64,000 bases of DNA from Ilyomonas sp963790435. GTDB taxonomy: Bacteria > Bacteroidota > Bacteroidia > Chitinophagales > Chitinophagaceae. Location: the NCBI GenBank assembly GCA_963790435.1, contig CAWBOI010000001.1, forward strand, positions 744,001 through 808,000, read 5' to 3'. The position numbers were made by a program, and so were the translations under genes. Below are positions 1 to 8,145 of this stretch, in pieces (position 1 is the first letter of the stretch; each line of letters begins with the position of its first letter). Below the pieces are notes generated by a model. It saw only the letters and a list, made by a program, of their open reading frames with translations, made no database searches and had not been told where the DNA came from.

Positions 1-1
1 T

Positions 2-505
2 TTTTTGCTATGGGGTTGGGCAGTATTCATTGGGTGCTTGCTACAGTATTATTTGAAAGTCATTGCCGGATATCCTAAATATTATTACGTTTGGCTAATA
101 ACACCTGTTGTAGTAATTATCCAATTGTTTCTTATTTATAGAAGAACGAAATATGAAAAGGTAAAAACATTTATAGACGAAGCCAATACTTATTTATGGA
201 CAGCTATTGGTCTTTCGTTTCTGGTGCTTTCGTTTGTGTTTGTGCATATCGGCTGGCAGTATTGTTTTCCATTTTATACTCTATTGTACGGTATCGGTAC
301 TTATATTTCCGGCAGCCTTATTAAATTTAAGCCGCTGATTATAGGAGGCCTGCTTTGTTTTCTATTAGTAGCAATATCGGCTTATACCAGCTATGATACA
401 CAAACCCTTCTTATAGCACTGGCTGTTTTTGTTAGCTACATTGTGCCGGGTCATATACTACGTTACCGATACCATAAACTTACATCTACAACACAATCTT
501 TATGA
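2..505 (+). CDS. multi-pass membrane protein, 5' end cut off by window
   Basis: The frame is open from the first bases, so the true start lies upstream and about 166 residues are visible. The protein is almost entirely hydrophobic, with about five membrane segments, and ends in a short basic tail. It is a paralogue of the next gene: both have an LLWG motif near the start of the visible part, a long hydrophobic pair, a central YGI(G/P)T segment, an I(V/I)GG segment and a (Y/F)(I/V)VPG(H/L)IL motif before the tail. Its stop overlaps the start of the next gene by four bases, so the two are co-transcribed. No enzymatic motif is visible. Placement beside a winged-helix regulator suggests a regulated membrane module, but the function is unknown. 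Confidence 0.7.
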   Translation, partial: FLLWGWAVFIGCLLQYYLKVIAGYPKYYYVWLITPVVVIIQLFLIYRRTKYEKVKTFIDEANTYLWTAIGLSFLVLSFVFVHIGWQYCFPFYTLLYGIGTYISGSLIKFKPLIIGGLLCFLLVAISAYTSYDTQTLLIALAVFVSYIVPGHILRYRYHKLTSTTQSL

Positions 506-1128
506 TTGAACAAGAAGAAGTGTTTTTTAGCGAACAGGAAAGTCTGCAACTGATAACGCAGATGATACAAAAAGCGAAGAATGATTTTGTTGAAACCGGC
601 ATCAGTGCATTACTCTGGGGAAGCATTGTTTCGTTTTGCTCATTAGTTCAGTTCGTTTCGTTTTATTATCCTTTTCAGGGGGCTGGTTATGTTTGGACCC
701 TTACCTTTTTCGCAGTGATTCCTCAAGTAGTAATTTCAATAAAAGAAAACAAAAAGAAACAATTTAGAGGTTATCATGAAAGTGCTATCGGTAGTATCTG
801 GATTACGTTTGGAATCAGCATGTTTTTGCTAAGTTTTTATTTTGGTTTTTTAAGCTCACAGGGCATAGATGCCGGCAAACTTCACCAGGATACATTGTAT
901 CTTATCGTTTATGGCATTCCTACATTTTCTACCGGCATAGCAAGGCGTTTTACACCTATGATAGTAGGCGGAATTGCTTGTTGGATATTTGCAATTGCAA
1001 GCGCATTTACCCCTTATCCTTACAACATGTTATTTGTGGCAGCCGGTGCATTGCTGGCATGGTTTGTACCCGGATTGATTTTGCAACGCAGGTACTTAAA
1101 AGCGAAGAGGAAAGAGCAGCATGTTTAA
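502..1128 (+). CDS. multi-pass membrane protein, tandem paralogue
   Basis: This is a 208-residue protein with a charged N-terminal stretch of about 35 residues (probably cytoplasmic) followed by about five membrane segments. It shares motif order with the upstream gene (LLWG, YGIPT, VGG, WFVPGLIL), so the pair arose by tandem duplication. The start ATG lies inside the end of the upstream gene and the stop overlaps the start of the downstream winged-helix gene by eight bases: a tight three-gene operon. Such membrane-protein plus small winged-helix operons are common in Bacteroidota, but I do not recognise a function for the membrane partner. Confidence 0.75.
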   Translation: MIEQEEVFFSEQESLQLITQMIQKAKNDFVETGISALLWGSIVSFCSLVQFVSFYYPFQGAGYVWTLTFFAVIPQVVISIKENKKKQFRGYHESAIGSIWITFGISMFLLSFYFGFLSSQGIDAGKLHQDTLYLIVYGIPTFSTGIARRFTPMIVGGIACWIFAIASAFTPYPYNMLFVAAGALLAWFVPGLILQRRYLKAKRKEQHV

Positions 1129-1423
1129 CGATTTAGATCCCATATTGCACTCGCAGTTGCGCCTTGCGGTGATGAGTTTGCTCATTAGTGTAAAGGAAGC
1201 GGAGTTTACTTTTATTAAGGAAAAAACAAATGCTACCGCAGGCAACTTAAGCGTGCAGGTGCAAAAGCTGAAAGATGCCGGTTATATTGATGTTACCAAA
1301 GAGTTTAAAGACAATTATCCGAACACCACTTGTAAGGTTACGAAACAAGGCATCAAAGCATTTGAAAGTTATGTAGCTGCTTTGCAACAATATCTCAATG
1401 CAGGCAAGCAGGCGTTGAAATGA
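1121..1423 (+). CDS. winged-helix transcriptional regulator (HTH_34-like)
   Basis: A 100-residue single-domain winged helix. Residues about 1-30 form the first helices (LDPILHSQLRLAVMSLL), the recognition helix region is NATAGNLSVQVQKLKDAGYI at about 42-60, and the wing is at about 62-80 (KEFKDNYPNTTCKVTKQG). This matches the small MarR/ArsR-like regulators that follow membrane-protein genes in Bacteroidota. It overlaps the preceding membrane gene by eight bases and is probably autoregulatory for that operon. A degenerate copy of its C-terminal codons lies at 1928-1987. The ligand is unknown. Confidence 0.85.
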   Translation: MFNDLDPILHSQLRLAVMSLLISVKEAEFTFIKEKTNATAGNLSVQVQKLKDAGYIDVTKEFKDNYPNTTCKVTKQGIKAFESYVAALQQYLNAGKQALK

Positions 1424-1460
1424 CAAATCAACAAACCGAATCCAAAGCAAAACAATATAT

Positions 1461-1859
1461 ATGTATATTTATAAAATCAGATGCGCCTCGATTATTTTGC
1501 TTGCTGCCGGATATGGTTGGGCAGGAGGACATTTTATACCCGGCGATTCAACTATATTGTCTTACTTGTTTCAATTTATAGTGATAGCGATGTTATTAGC
1601 ATTGGGTATTACTTATTTAACTCAGAAACCAAATGACTTCCTTAAAAAAAATTGGTCAATTAAAGGACTTAGCATTTTTAGTATTCTTTCGCTTCTCATA
1701 AACATTTTGAATGTAATTCATGGAGCTTATAATAAAGATATACATTCCTTTGGCTCACACAACTCGTTAGCAGATCTTATTCCAATTATTATAATTATCT
1801 CCGCTACATTACTTTGGCTTGTTACTTTTATAAAAAGCAAGCACCTCTATACAAAATAA
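1461..1859 (+). CDS. hypothetical four-TM membrane protein
   Basis: A 132-residue protein with four predicted membrane spans (about residues 8-26, 35-53, 68-88 and 103-124) joined by short loops, and a Lys-rich C-terminus. It begins 37 bases after the winged-helix gene on the same strand and may belong to that operon. Its codons are more AT-rich than those of its neighbours. I see no conserved catalytic motif and do not recognise the family. The ATG start is the only one that gives an intact first membrane segment. Confidence 0.55.
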   Translation: MYIYKIRCASIILLAAGYGWAGGHFIPGDSTILSYLFQFIVIAMLLALGITYLTQKPNDFLKKNWSIKGLSIFSILSLLINILNVIHGAYNKDIHSFGSHNSLADLIPIIIIISATLLWLVTFIKSKHLYTK

Positions 1860-1927
1860 ATTCTTACGGTTTAACAAAGCCGCTTGTGCTACAATGGTAC
1901 AGCATAGTTTGATAATCTTCTCAATCT

Positions 1928-1987
1928 AAAGAAGGCATCAAAATCTTTGAAAGTTATGTTGCGTTGCTTCGTCGCAGTACTATTTAA
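1928..1987 (+). pseudogene. remnant of a second winged-helix regulator (C-terminal codons)
   Basis: Read in frame this gives KEGIKIFESYVALLRR followed by three residues and TAA. That matches the C-terminal KQGIKAFESYVAALQQ of the regulator at 1121-1423, at both protein and DNA level. Upstream no matching N-terminal part remains, so this is the leftover 3' end of a paralogous regulator, probably from an old tandem duplication. The rest of the 1860-2075 gap shows no gene. Confidence 0.6.
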
Positions 1988-2075
1988 ATGCTCGCAAGCA
2001 GATATTCCAGTGCAACTGAACTTCAGACGAAAGATAAAAACTGATAAAAGAAAACCAGACTTAATAATTACATTT

Positions 2076-2633
2076 TTACTCCTCATACAACTGATAAATC
2101 GCTGGAAGATTACGCCCCAACCCATCATAATCTAACCCGTAACCCACAACAAATTTATTAGGTATGGTGAAGCATTTGTAACGAATGTGAACCGCATGAA
2201 TGGTTGCCTCTGGCTTGTGAAGCAGTACCGCAACAGAAAGCGAACGTGGCTGATGACTTTGCAGTTGCGGAAGAAACTGATGCAGGGTTTTACCAGTGTC
2301 AATAATATCTTCAAGAATGATAACATCCCTGCCTGAAATGCTCATATCTAAGCCGATAGCCGTAATCACTTTGCCGCTTGATTTTGTTCCCTGGTAAGAA
2401 GCCAGTTTGATAAAAGAAATTTCAGCTTCGATGGTAAGTTGTTTAAACAAATCGGCAGCGAACATAAATGAGCCGTTTAAAACACCAATCAGCAGTGGCT
2501 TTTTGTCTTTATAATCAGTATTGATTTGTGCAGCTAATGCGGTTACTTTTCCTGCAATAGCTTCGCTTGAAAGATAAGGTGCAAAATATTTATCGTGAAC
2601 TTTTACGAGTTCCATCTTTTGGTTTTGCCGCAA
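2076..2633 (-). CDS. hpt: hypoxanthine phosphoribosyltransferase
   Basis: Purine salvage enzyme that transfers phosphoribosyl from PRPP to hypoxanthine (and usually guanine) to give IMP/GMP; cytoplasmic. The PRPP loop LEDIIDTGKT is at residues 107-116, the PPi-loop region LIGVLNGSFMF at 48-58 and the C-terminal base-binding segment VGYGLDYDG near 165. The length (185 as called) is typical for bacterial enzymes. The start may be the sixth-codon Met (2615), which gives a more usual MELVKVHD start. It follows the frameshifted glucosaminidase gene by about 20 bases on the same strand. Confidence 0.93.
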   Translation of the reverse strand: MRQNQKMELVKVHDKYFAPYLSSEAIAGKVTALAAQINTDYKDKKPLLIGVLNGSFMFAADLFKQLTIEAEISFIKLASYQGTKSSGKVITAIGLDMSISGRDVIILEDIIDTGKTLHQFLPQLQSHQPRSLSVAVLLHKPEATIHAVHIRYKCFTIPNKFVVGYGLDYDGLGRNLPAIYQLYEE

Positions 2634-2653
2634 TAATAACCAATTGCCGCCCT

Positions 2654-3088
2654 TTATTTTTCTAAATAAGGAGGAGTATTTTGCAGATAAATTTTTTGGC
2701 CTACGTGAAGCGTTGCATCTTTAGAAATGCTGTTGTAGTCTTCTAAATTTTCGACGCGCACACCTTCGATTTGCGCAATATCAGTAAGGTTTTCATTAAC
2801 GGTTACAACATGGTAAGGCTGGCTTCCCCGCTTGGATTTTTTAGCAAAATAAATCAGTTGGTTTTTATCTTCTGCGTTGTCCTTGATTTCATTGTATTCT
2901 AACAGTTTGCTGTACGAAACATTGTACTTGCTTGCCAATGCAAACAACGAAGTTCCCTGTTGTGCATACACCACTTTTGTACCGTTGATAGAAAATACAC
3001 CGGAAGGATACAAAGCAGTTGGCGCTGTGATAATGGTTTGTGCTACTTTGGCTGTAATGGGAGTTTGTTTTTGCAGCATCTTTTTCAT
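2654..3088 (-). CDS. C-terminal LysM part of a frameshifted glucosaminidase
   Basis: These 144 residues hold two LysM-like segments: about 55-95 (VVYAQQGTSLFALASKYNVS, then LLEYN) and about 105-140 (YHVVTVNENLTDIAQIEGV, then LEDYN, ending GQKIYLQ). LysM binds N-acetylglucosamine in peptidoglycan. In relatives these segments follow a glucosaminidase domain in one protein of about 330 residues, and here that domain lies directly upstream at 3172-3693 in another frame. The linker continues in a third frame (positions about 3050-3230). Two separate +1 shifts therefore split the gene: one near 3231 and one near the A5 run at 3081-3085. The Met at 3088 is probably an internal residue, not a real start. 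Confidence 0.7.
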   Translation of the reverse strand: MKKMLQKQTPITAKVAQTIITAPTALYPSGVFSINGTKVVYAQQGTSLFALASKYNVSYSKLLEYNEIKDNAEDKNQLIYFAKKSKRGSQPYHVVTVNENLTDIAQIEGVRVENLEDYNSISKDATLHVGQKIYLQNTPPYLEK

Positions 3089-3171
3089 CGGCTTGCTCTT
3101 CGTTATTAATGCTACTGTTAGAAGATATTGTTGTAGTATTAGCAGCCGTTAAAGCTTCGTTGTTATTGCTT

Positions 3172-3693
3172 TCATTGCGTTGCAAAGCTATCAATGTATA
3201 GTCCTGCAAATGATAGGTAACAATTGATTTGAATAAGGATAGAAGCATACGCCGGGTTGGTGGCATAACCCGCTCTCTTCAAGCCTTTTGCCCAGCCTTC
3301 ATAATCGGTTGGATCAAGATCGAATAAGAACGCATAGTTGGGACGATTTCTCAAAAAATCAGAATGATCGCGATACGAATCTTCTGCATTGTTATAACTG
3401 CGGAAACATTCTCCTTTGGCATCATCATCATGATATACCACTGCACCATTCCAACCAGCTTTACATTTGATTCCAAAATGATTGTTCGATTGTTTTACCA
3501 AATCGCACTGACCAGCGGCTGTTTCCAAAATGCCCTGCGCCAAAGTAATAGCGGCTGGAACGCCGGTACGAATTTCTTCGCGAATGGCAATGTCTTTATA
3601 CGTGTTGATGTAGTTGTTAACAACATCGCTGTTTTGACAAAATGCCGAATGAATAAACAAGCACAAAACGGCAATCAAAAAAAATCGTTTCAT
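3172..3693 (-). CDS. secreted glucosaminidase (FlgJ/Auto-type), N-terminal part, frameshifted
   Basis: A 173-residue reading frame with a signal peptide (residues 1-19, ending HSAFCQ) and a mannosyl-glycoprotein endo-beta-N-acetylglucosaminidase domain: AAITLAQGILETAAG at about 47-61 (catalytic Glu in ILE), then SNNHFGIKC, YNNAEDSYRDHSDFL and the YEGWAKGLKRAGYATNPAYA block. Such enzymes cleave peptidoglycan glycan strands in the periplasm. After YASILIQ the frame turns into unrelated residues. The family expects ILIKSI here, which is restored by removing one base at 3231. The downstream LysM part is at 2654-3088. This is either an inactivated gene or a sequencing indel. Confidence 0.8.
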   Translation of the reverse strand: MKRFFLIAVLCLFIHSAFCQNSDVVNNYINTYKDIAIREEIRTGVPAAITLAQGILETAAGQCDLVKQSNNHFGIKCKAGWNGAVVYHDDDAKGECFRSYNNAEDSYRDHSDFLRNRPNYAFLFDLDPTDYEGWAKGLKRAGYATNPAYASILIQINCYLSFAGLYIDSFATQ

Positions 3694-3727
3694 CAGTAGT
3701 CAAATTTTTAATTCCTGAGCAGTTGTA

Positions 3728-4381
3728 TTAACGAATGATATTGGGCCCTTTTTTTCTTATTACTAACAATCCATCGCGCACGGTAAGCATTACTTGTTCT
3801 GTTCGGTTATCGTTGAGTACATGCTGGTTAAATTCCTGGATAGCTTTTGCGTTTTTGTTTTTGACCTCTTTTTCCAGCACCTGCCCGTGAAACAAAACAT
3901 TGTCTGCGATTATCCATCCATGTGGTTGTAAACGTTCAATCACCATTTCGTAGTATGTAATGTATGCCATTTTATCCGCATCTATAAAAACCATATCCCA
4001 GTTATAATTGAGCGTTGGAATAATCGCGGCTGCATTGCCTCTGTACAAATGTATCTGTTTCTCCTTCCCGGCAAGTTTAAAATTAGCTGAAGATTGTTCA
4101 GCATCGGCTTCTCTCAATTCAATTGTGTGTAATTCACCATCAGGTTGTAAACCTTTGCACAGGCACAATGCACTGTAGCCGGTAAAAGTGCCAATTTCCA
4201 AAATGTATTTGGGTTGAATCATCTGACTCATAAAAGAAAGAAACTGCCCTTGCGTTTCGGTGCTTAGCAAGTGCGCATGTGCGTGTTGTAAACTTTGCTG
4301 ATGAATAGTGTGCAACAACTCATCGTGCGGTGTAGTAAAGCGGGCAGCGTATTCTTCGGCAAGCGGATTAACCAATTCCAT
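3728..4381 (-). CDS. class I SAM-dependent O-methyltransferase
   Basis: A 217-residue Rossmann methyltransferase of the catechol-O-methyltransferase-like bacterial family. SAM-binding motif I is LEIGTFTGYSALCL (61-74), motif II has the acidic IELREADAEQS end, and the metal/catalytic stretch is WDMVFIDADKMAYITYYE followed by ADNVLFHG. The Asp in FIDADK and the AsD-Asn pair in ADN are the usual divalent-metal ligands. The family methylates catechol-like hydroxyls using Mg2+; the substrate here is unknown. It sits between the symporter and the glucosaminidase on the same strand with short spacing. Confidence 0.88.
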   Translation of the reverse strand: MELVNPLAEEYAARFTTPHDELLHTIHQQSLQHAHAHLLSTETQGQFLSFMSQMIQPKYILEIGTFTGYSALCLCKGLQPDGELHTIELREADAEQSSANFKLAGKEKQIHLYRGNAAAIIPTLNYNWDMVFIDADKMAYITYYEMVIERLQPHGWIIADNVLFHGQVLEKEVKNKNAKAIQEFNQHVLNDNRTEQVMLTVRDGLLVIRKKGPNIIR

Positions 4382-4403
4382 TCAATAAAGATTTAATTCA
4401 TCA

Positions 4404-5912
4404 TTATTTATTCATTTGTGCTTTTGGTTCATTTCTTACCAGCATTGTGTTTTCTTTTTTAGAAATCATATACAAACCTAAAAAAGTAAGCAACCCATTG
4501 ATGAATAACAACTCGATCCCAATGGCATAACCATTAAAAATTTGTGTTGAAAAGGAACTTAGCAAATAACAAATAATGGGCGAAACCAAACATACCAAAA
4601 CTGTTAAGATGTTATTGGTAAGAACGCGCTTTGTAAAGATGCCAAATGTAAACAAACCCAACAGTGGTCCATAAGTATAACCCGCAACGTCTAATATGAT
4701 TTTAATAATGGATTTGCTGTTGATTTGCTTAAACATCATCACACATAAAAAAAACAAAATGGTGAATAAAAGATGTACTATCAATCTTCTGTCTTTTTGT
4801 TGTTGTTCGGTGAGGTTTTTAGCTCTTTTCAAGCCTAAAATATCTATACAAAAAGAAGACGTTAATGCGGTAATAGCGCCATCAGCAGAGGGGAACAAAG
4901 CTGAGATTAAGCCGATGATAAAAATAATAGAAACAAATGCCGGAAAATAGTGCGTTGCAGTTGTAGTGTTTAATGCAACCGATGGAAACAAATCATCACC
5001 TTTTGTAGTGATGTTGTATTGTTGAGCGAACAAATACAGCAAGCCGCCAAGCAATAAAAAAAGTAGGTTCACCAACACCATGATGGCGCTAAATGTCATC
5101 ATGTTTTTTTGTGAATCTTTCAGGTTTTTTACGCTGATGTTTTTCTGCATCATTTCCTGGTCAAGCCCCGTCATACCAATGGTGATAAACATTCCACCTA
5201 TAATTTGTTTCAGCCAGAATGCTCCGCTGTTTGCATCAGTGTTGAAAGTTTTGGTATATCCTTTTTCGTTCAGCAAATGAACGGCAGATGAAAGCGAAAG
5301 ATGCAAATGGTGCAAAATAAAAAGGGTGCAAACAATCAATCCCAGCAACATGAAAGTGGTTTGCAAAGTATCGGTAAACACAATGGTTTTTACACCACCT
5401 TTAAATGTGTACATCAATATCATCAACAGGATAACAAATGTGGTTGTCCAAAACGGAATCTGCATGTTATTCAGGATGAATATCTGCAGCACATTGATCA
5501 CCAGATACAATCTTGCCGTAGCCCCCAACACACGTGAAATAATAAAAAACAAAGCGCCGGTTTTATAAGCCGTAACACCAAAGCGATGGTAAAGGTAATT
5601 GTAAATAGAAGTGAGCTGCAAACGATAGTACAAAGGCAACAACACAAAAGCCACGATAAAGTAACCGATGAAATAACCCAGCACTACCTGGAAGTAACCA
5701 AAGCCGTTAGTGCCAACGGTTCCGGGCACACTCACAAACGTAACACCGCTTAGCGAAGTACCAATCATACCAAAAGCAACCAGCATCCAGTTACTGTTGC
5801 GGTTGCCAATAAAAAACGATTCGTTGTTAGCATTGCGGCTGGTGTACCAGGCAACGCCGAGCAGAATCAAAAAATAAATCAGAATGAATGAAAGCAACAG
5901 AAACGGCGACAT
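4404..5912 (-). CDS. sodium:solute symporter (SSS family)
   Basis: An integral inner-membrane cotransporter of about 502 residues and 13 membrane spans. The SSS signature is seen in NWMLVAFGMIGTSLSGVTF followed by VPGTVG near residues 40-70, and ISALFPSADGAITALTSSF near 340-360 carries the conserved Na2-site Ser/Ala pattern. I placed the start at the Met of MSPFLLLSF (5912). The upstream in-frame extension to 6032 would add 40 odd hydrophobic residues not expected in the family and would eat the intergenic spacer. The substrate cannot be told from sequence (sugars, sialate, iodide and amino acids are all used by relatives). Confidence 0.88.
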   Translation of the reverse strand: MSPFLLLSFILIYFLILLGVAWYTSRNANNESFFIGNRNSNWMLVAFGMIGTSLSGVTFVSVPGTVGTNGFGYFQVVLGYFIGYFIVAFVLLPLYYRLQLTSIYNYLYHRFGVTAYKTGALFFIISRVLGATARLYLVINVLQIFILNNMQIPFWTTTFVILLMILMYTFKGGVKTIVFTDTLQTTFMLLGLIVCTLFILHHLHLSLSSAVHLLNEKGYTKTFNTDANSGAFWLKQIIGGMFITIGMTGLDQEMMQKNISVKNLKDSQKNMMTFSAIMVLVNLLFLLLGGLLYLFAQQYNITTKGDDLFPSVALNTTTATHYFPAFVSIIFIIGLISALFPSADGAITALTSSFCIDILGLKRAKNLTEQQQKDRRLIVHLLFTILFFLCVMMFKQINSKSIIKIILDVAGYTYGPLLGLFTFGIFTKRVLTNNILTVLVCLVSPIICYLLSSFSTQIFNGYAIGIELLFINGLLTFLGLYMISKKENTMLVRNEPKAQMNK

Positions 5913-6131
5913 AGGTAAGAACAAAAATGAACAACAAATTTGAAGGAAAAATAAATGGCAAACGCACGGAAAAAAAAGAAGTACAAATTTTTGATTTGAA
6001 CTAAGTAAAAACACTGAATTTTTTACAAACAATCTATATCTTTCAAACCCAATTACTTCTTCGTTCCGCTATATTTTTAAATGGCACAATTATAGAAGTT
6101 TTTTTATATAAATTTTCAATTGCTAATACCT

Positions 6132-7283
6132 ATGTTTTACAAAAGCACCTTATTTGCTATAGCAATATTTTTTCTATGCAATGAAATGAAAGCGCAGGAT
6201 GCAGCACAAGCATCGACAAAACCCCAATTGCCGCTTACTGCGCCCAGCAACGAAGCCAATAAAAAACAGCTTCAATCGGCTCGTGCAGAAGGCGATTCAG
6301 TGGACAAGTGCATACAGGCTTTACTAAAGTTTGGCGGTGCTTCAGCCGGACAAACAAGAGCTGGTGAATACATCATTACTTACCTTGTTGGTAAGCCCGA
6401 AGGCTGGTACGAATTGGAAGATAAAAACAAACTGATGTGGCACGAGCCAACCGGCGCAAATGCGCACTTGTGGCTGTTTGTACAGGATGGCTCTGACCGG
6501 CGTTTGGTGCCTGGTTTGAGCATTACAGCATCATTAGAAAACGGGCAAAAACAAATGCCGTATGGCTGGGCACCTTTGATTAACGGCTATAGCGATAACA
6601 TTAATTTATCTAACAACAAAAATGAAGTTGTTACCATTAGCATCGCGCCACCTCAATATCGGCGCCACGACCCTTATAATGGTGATCGTTTTACAAAGCC
6701 AACTACGGCTGTTATTTCTATCAACCAAAATCAACAGGCACAACAAACATTGGTGAGTAAATTTATGGAAGAACAGAATTCATTATCAAGCAGTGCCGGT
6801 GCAGGTTATAGCAACACTTTAAAGATAATGTACAAGCAGGCAAACGAAGGAAAGGATACAGTACAAGGCGATTATTTTATTGCCTTCGCTGATGAATATT
6901 CAGAAGGCTGGTGGCATTATATGAATGGAAAACTGATGTACATGACTCAGAACGATGAGGGTGGCAAAACCAACGCCCACATAGAAATTGCAGTAGCCGA
7001 TAAAACCACTCATCGCTTTTTGCCCGACCTGAATATCACAGTTACATTATACGATAAAAACAAAAAATCTCTGGGCACAAAGCCAATCCCTTTTATGTGG
7101 CATCCGTGGTTGTACCATTACGGCGAAAACTGGCGCATACCGGTAAGCGGAAAGCAATATTCTGTGCATGTGCATGTTGATGCGCCAACCTATAGAAGAT
7201 ATGGAAAACAAGAAGGCAACCGCTTTGCAACGCCCGTGGATATTGACTTCGACAATCTTACCATAAAGGGAGGACAAAAATAA
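6132..7283 (+). CDS. secreted two-domain P19/Tp34-like protein
   Basis: About 383 residues with a signal peptide (to about residue 22, ending MKAQ). The mature protein is an internal duplication: about 80-205 and 240-375 each run from GEYIITYLVG / GDYFIAFADE through (K/G)LMWHE / KLMYMTQ, a P(G/D)L(S/N)IT segment, a P(Y/F)xW-x8-GY/HYG segment, and end APPQYRRHDPYNGDRF / DAPTYRRYGKQEGNRF. The pattern PDLxIxV ... M/W..xxHYGxN ... GxYxVxVxxxxP resembles the periplasmic P19/Tp34 iron-transport fold (PF10634), in which Met/His residues bind Cu and Fe. I infer that family with moderate confidence. The start at 6132 is preferred over the TTG at 6120. It is followed seven bases later by a barrel-like protein, so the two may work together at the outer membrane. 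Confidence 0.6.
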   Translation: MFYKSTLFAIAIFFLCNEMKAQDAAQASTKPQLPLTAPSNEANKKQLQSARAEGDSVDKCIQALLKFGGASAGQTRAGEYIITYLVGKPEGWYELEDKNKLMWHEPTGANAHLWLFVQDGSDRRLVPGLSITASLENGQKQMPYGWAPLINGYSDNINLSNNKNEVVTISIAPPQYRRHDPYNGDRFTKPTTAVISINQNQQAQQTLVSKFMEEQNSLSSSAGAGYSNTLKIMYKQANEGKDTVQGDYFIAFADEYSEGWWHYMNGKLMYMTQNDEGGKTNAHIEIAVADKTTHRFLPDLNITVTLYDKNKKSLGTKPIPFMWHPWLYHYGENWRIPVSGKQYSVHVHVDAPTYRRYGKQEGNRFATPVDIDFDNLTIKGGQK

Positions 7284-7289
7284 CTGCAC

Positions 7290-8090
7290 ATGAAAAGGAA
7301 GTTTGTTTTTATCATTTTTATTGTTACAGGTAGCTTCATCAATCATACGTTTGCACAAGAACTCTTATATAGGGTGTACCAGGTTGAAACGCCTTACCAA
7401 GGTCATGTAAATGTGAACTTGTGGACAACAGGAATTATCAACAGCAGTAGCAGTAATGAACATTTCGGAAAGATGCTGAACAACAAAGGTTTGCTTGGCA
7501 ATTCGGTTGAAGTAGAATATGGATTGCTCGATCATCTCGAACTTTCGGCTTATGCCGATTTTGTTTCAGGTACAAACCAAAATTTCAGTTTTACTCAATC
7601 ACATTACTCATTGATGTATCGCTTCGGCGAGCGTTATGATAACTTTATTAACGCAGCTTTATATGCTGAATATTATTTCCCGCGACAGGTATATTCAAAT
7701 AGTCAGGAAGCAGAATTAAGATTGATTTTAGACAAAGACATAGAAGATTTCCGCATTGCTGCCGATCCTTACATCAGCAAGTACACAACAGGTGATGAAA
7801 GCAAAGATTTAGGATATGGATTATCGGCTGGCTTGTATTACCGTCGTGGAAATAAAGTGCAGCCAGGCATTGAATATTATGCTGATTATAAACAGAAAAC
7901 AGCCGAACTGTTTCCTACGGTTGTACTCTATCTTTCACCGCGTATAATATGGAATGTAGGTGCAGGCTTTGGATTGAACAAGCAAAGCGATCAGTTCATT
8001 ATCAAAAGCCTTTTGACGGTTGATTTGCAGGTGATACGTCCTTCTAAACTATTAAGAAAGAGGTACGAGCCAACACCATCGTTGCAGTGA
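7290..8090 (+). CDS. outer-membrane beta-barrel-like protein
   Basis: 266 residues with a signal peptide ending THTFAQ (about residue 23). The rest alternates polar and hydrophobic residues in short strands (VEVEYGLLDHLELSAYADF, LYAEYYF, AELRLIL, GLYYRRG, GIEYYADY) and ends shortly after ITVDLQV-like strands, as in small outer-membrane barrels. It starts six bases after the P19-like gene and is surely in the same operon, so a role in the same metal or solute uptake is plausible but unproven. The word TTTGTTTTT lies in its signal-peptide codons at 7302. Confidence 0.65.
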   Translation: MKRKFVFIIFIVTGSFINHTFAQELLYRVYQVETPYQGHVNVNLWTTGIINSSSSNEHFGKMLNNKGLLGNSVEVEYGLLDHLELSAYADFVSGTNQNFSFTQSHYSLMYRFGERYDNFINAALYAEYYFPRQVYSNSQEAELRLILDKDIEDFRIAADPYISKYTTGDESKDLGYGLSAGLYYRRGNKVQPGIEYYADYKQKTAELFPTVVLYLSPRIIWNVGAGFGLNKQSDQFIIKSLLTVDLQVIRPSKLLRKRYEPTPSLQ

Positions 8091-8145
8091 TATAGTTTAT
8101 TACAAAGAACTGCCATAAAAAAGCATTTGCCATTACCTTCACAGT

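Noticed and set aside
3050..3240. Programmed ribosomal frameshift in the glucosaminidase gene
   Set aside because: Two separate +1 shifts without slippery site or downstream pseudoknot; indels or decay are simpler.
5913..6032. Extended N-terminus of the symporter
   Set aside because: A second hydrophobic stretch that the SSS family lacks; ATG at 5912 gives the usual start.
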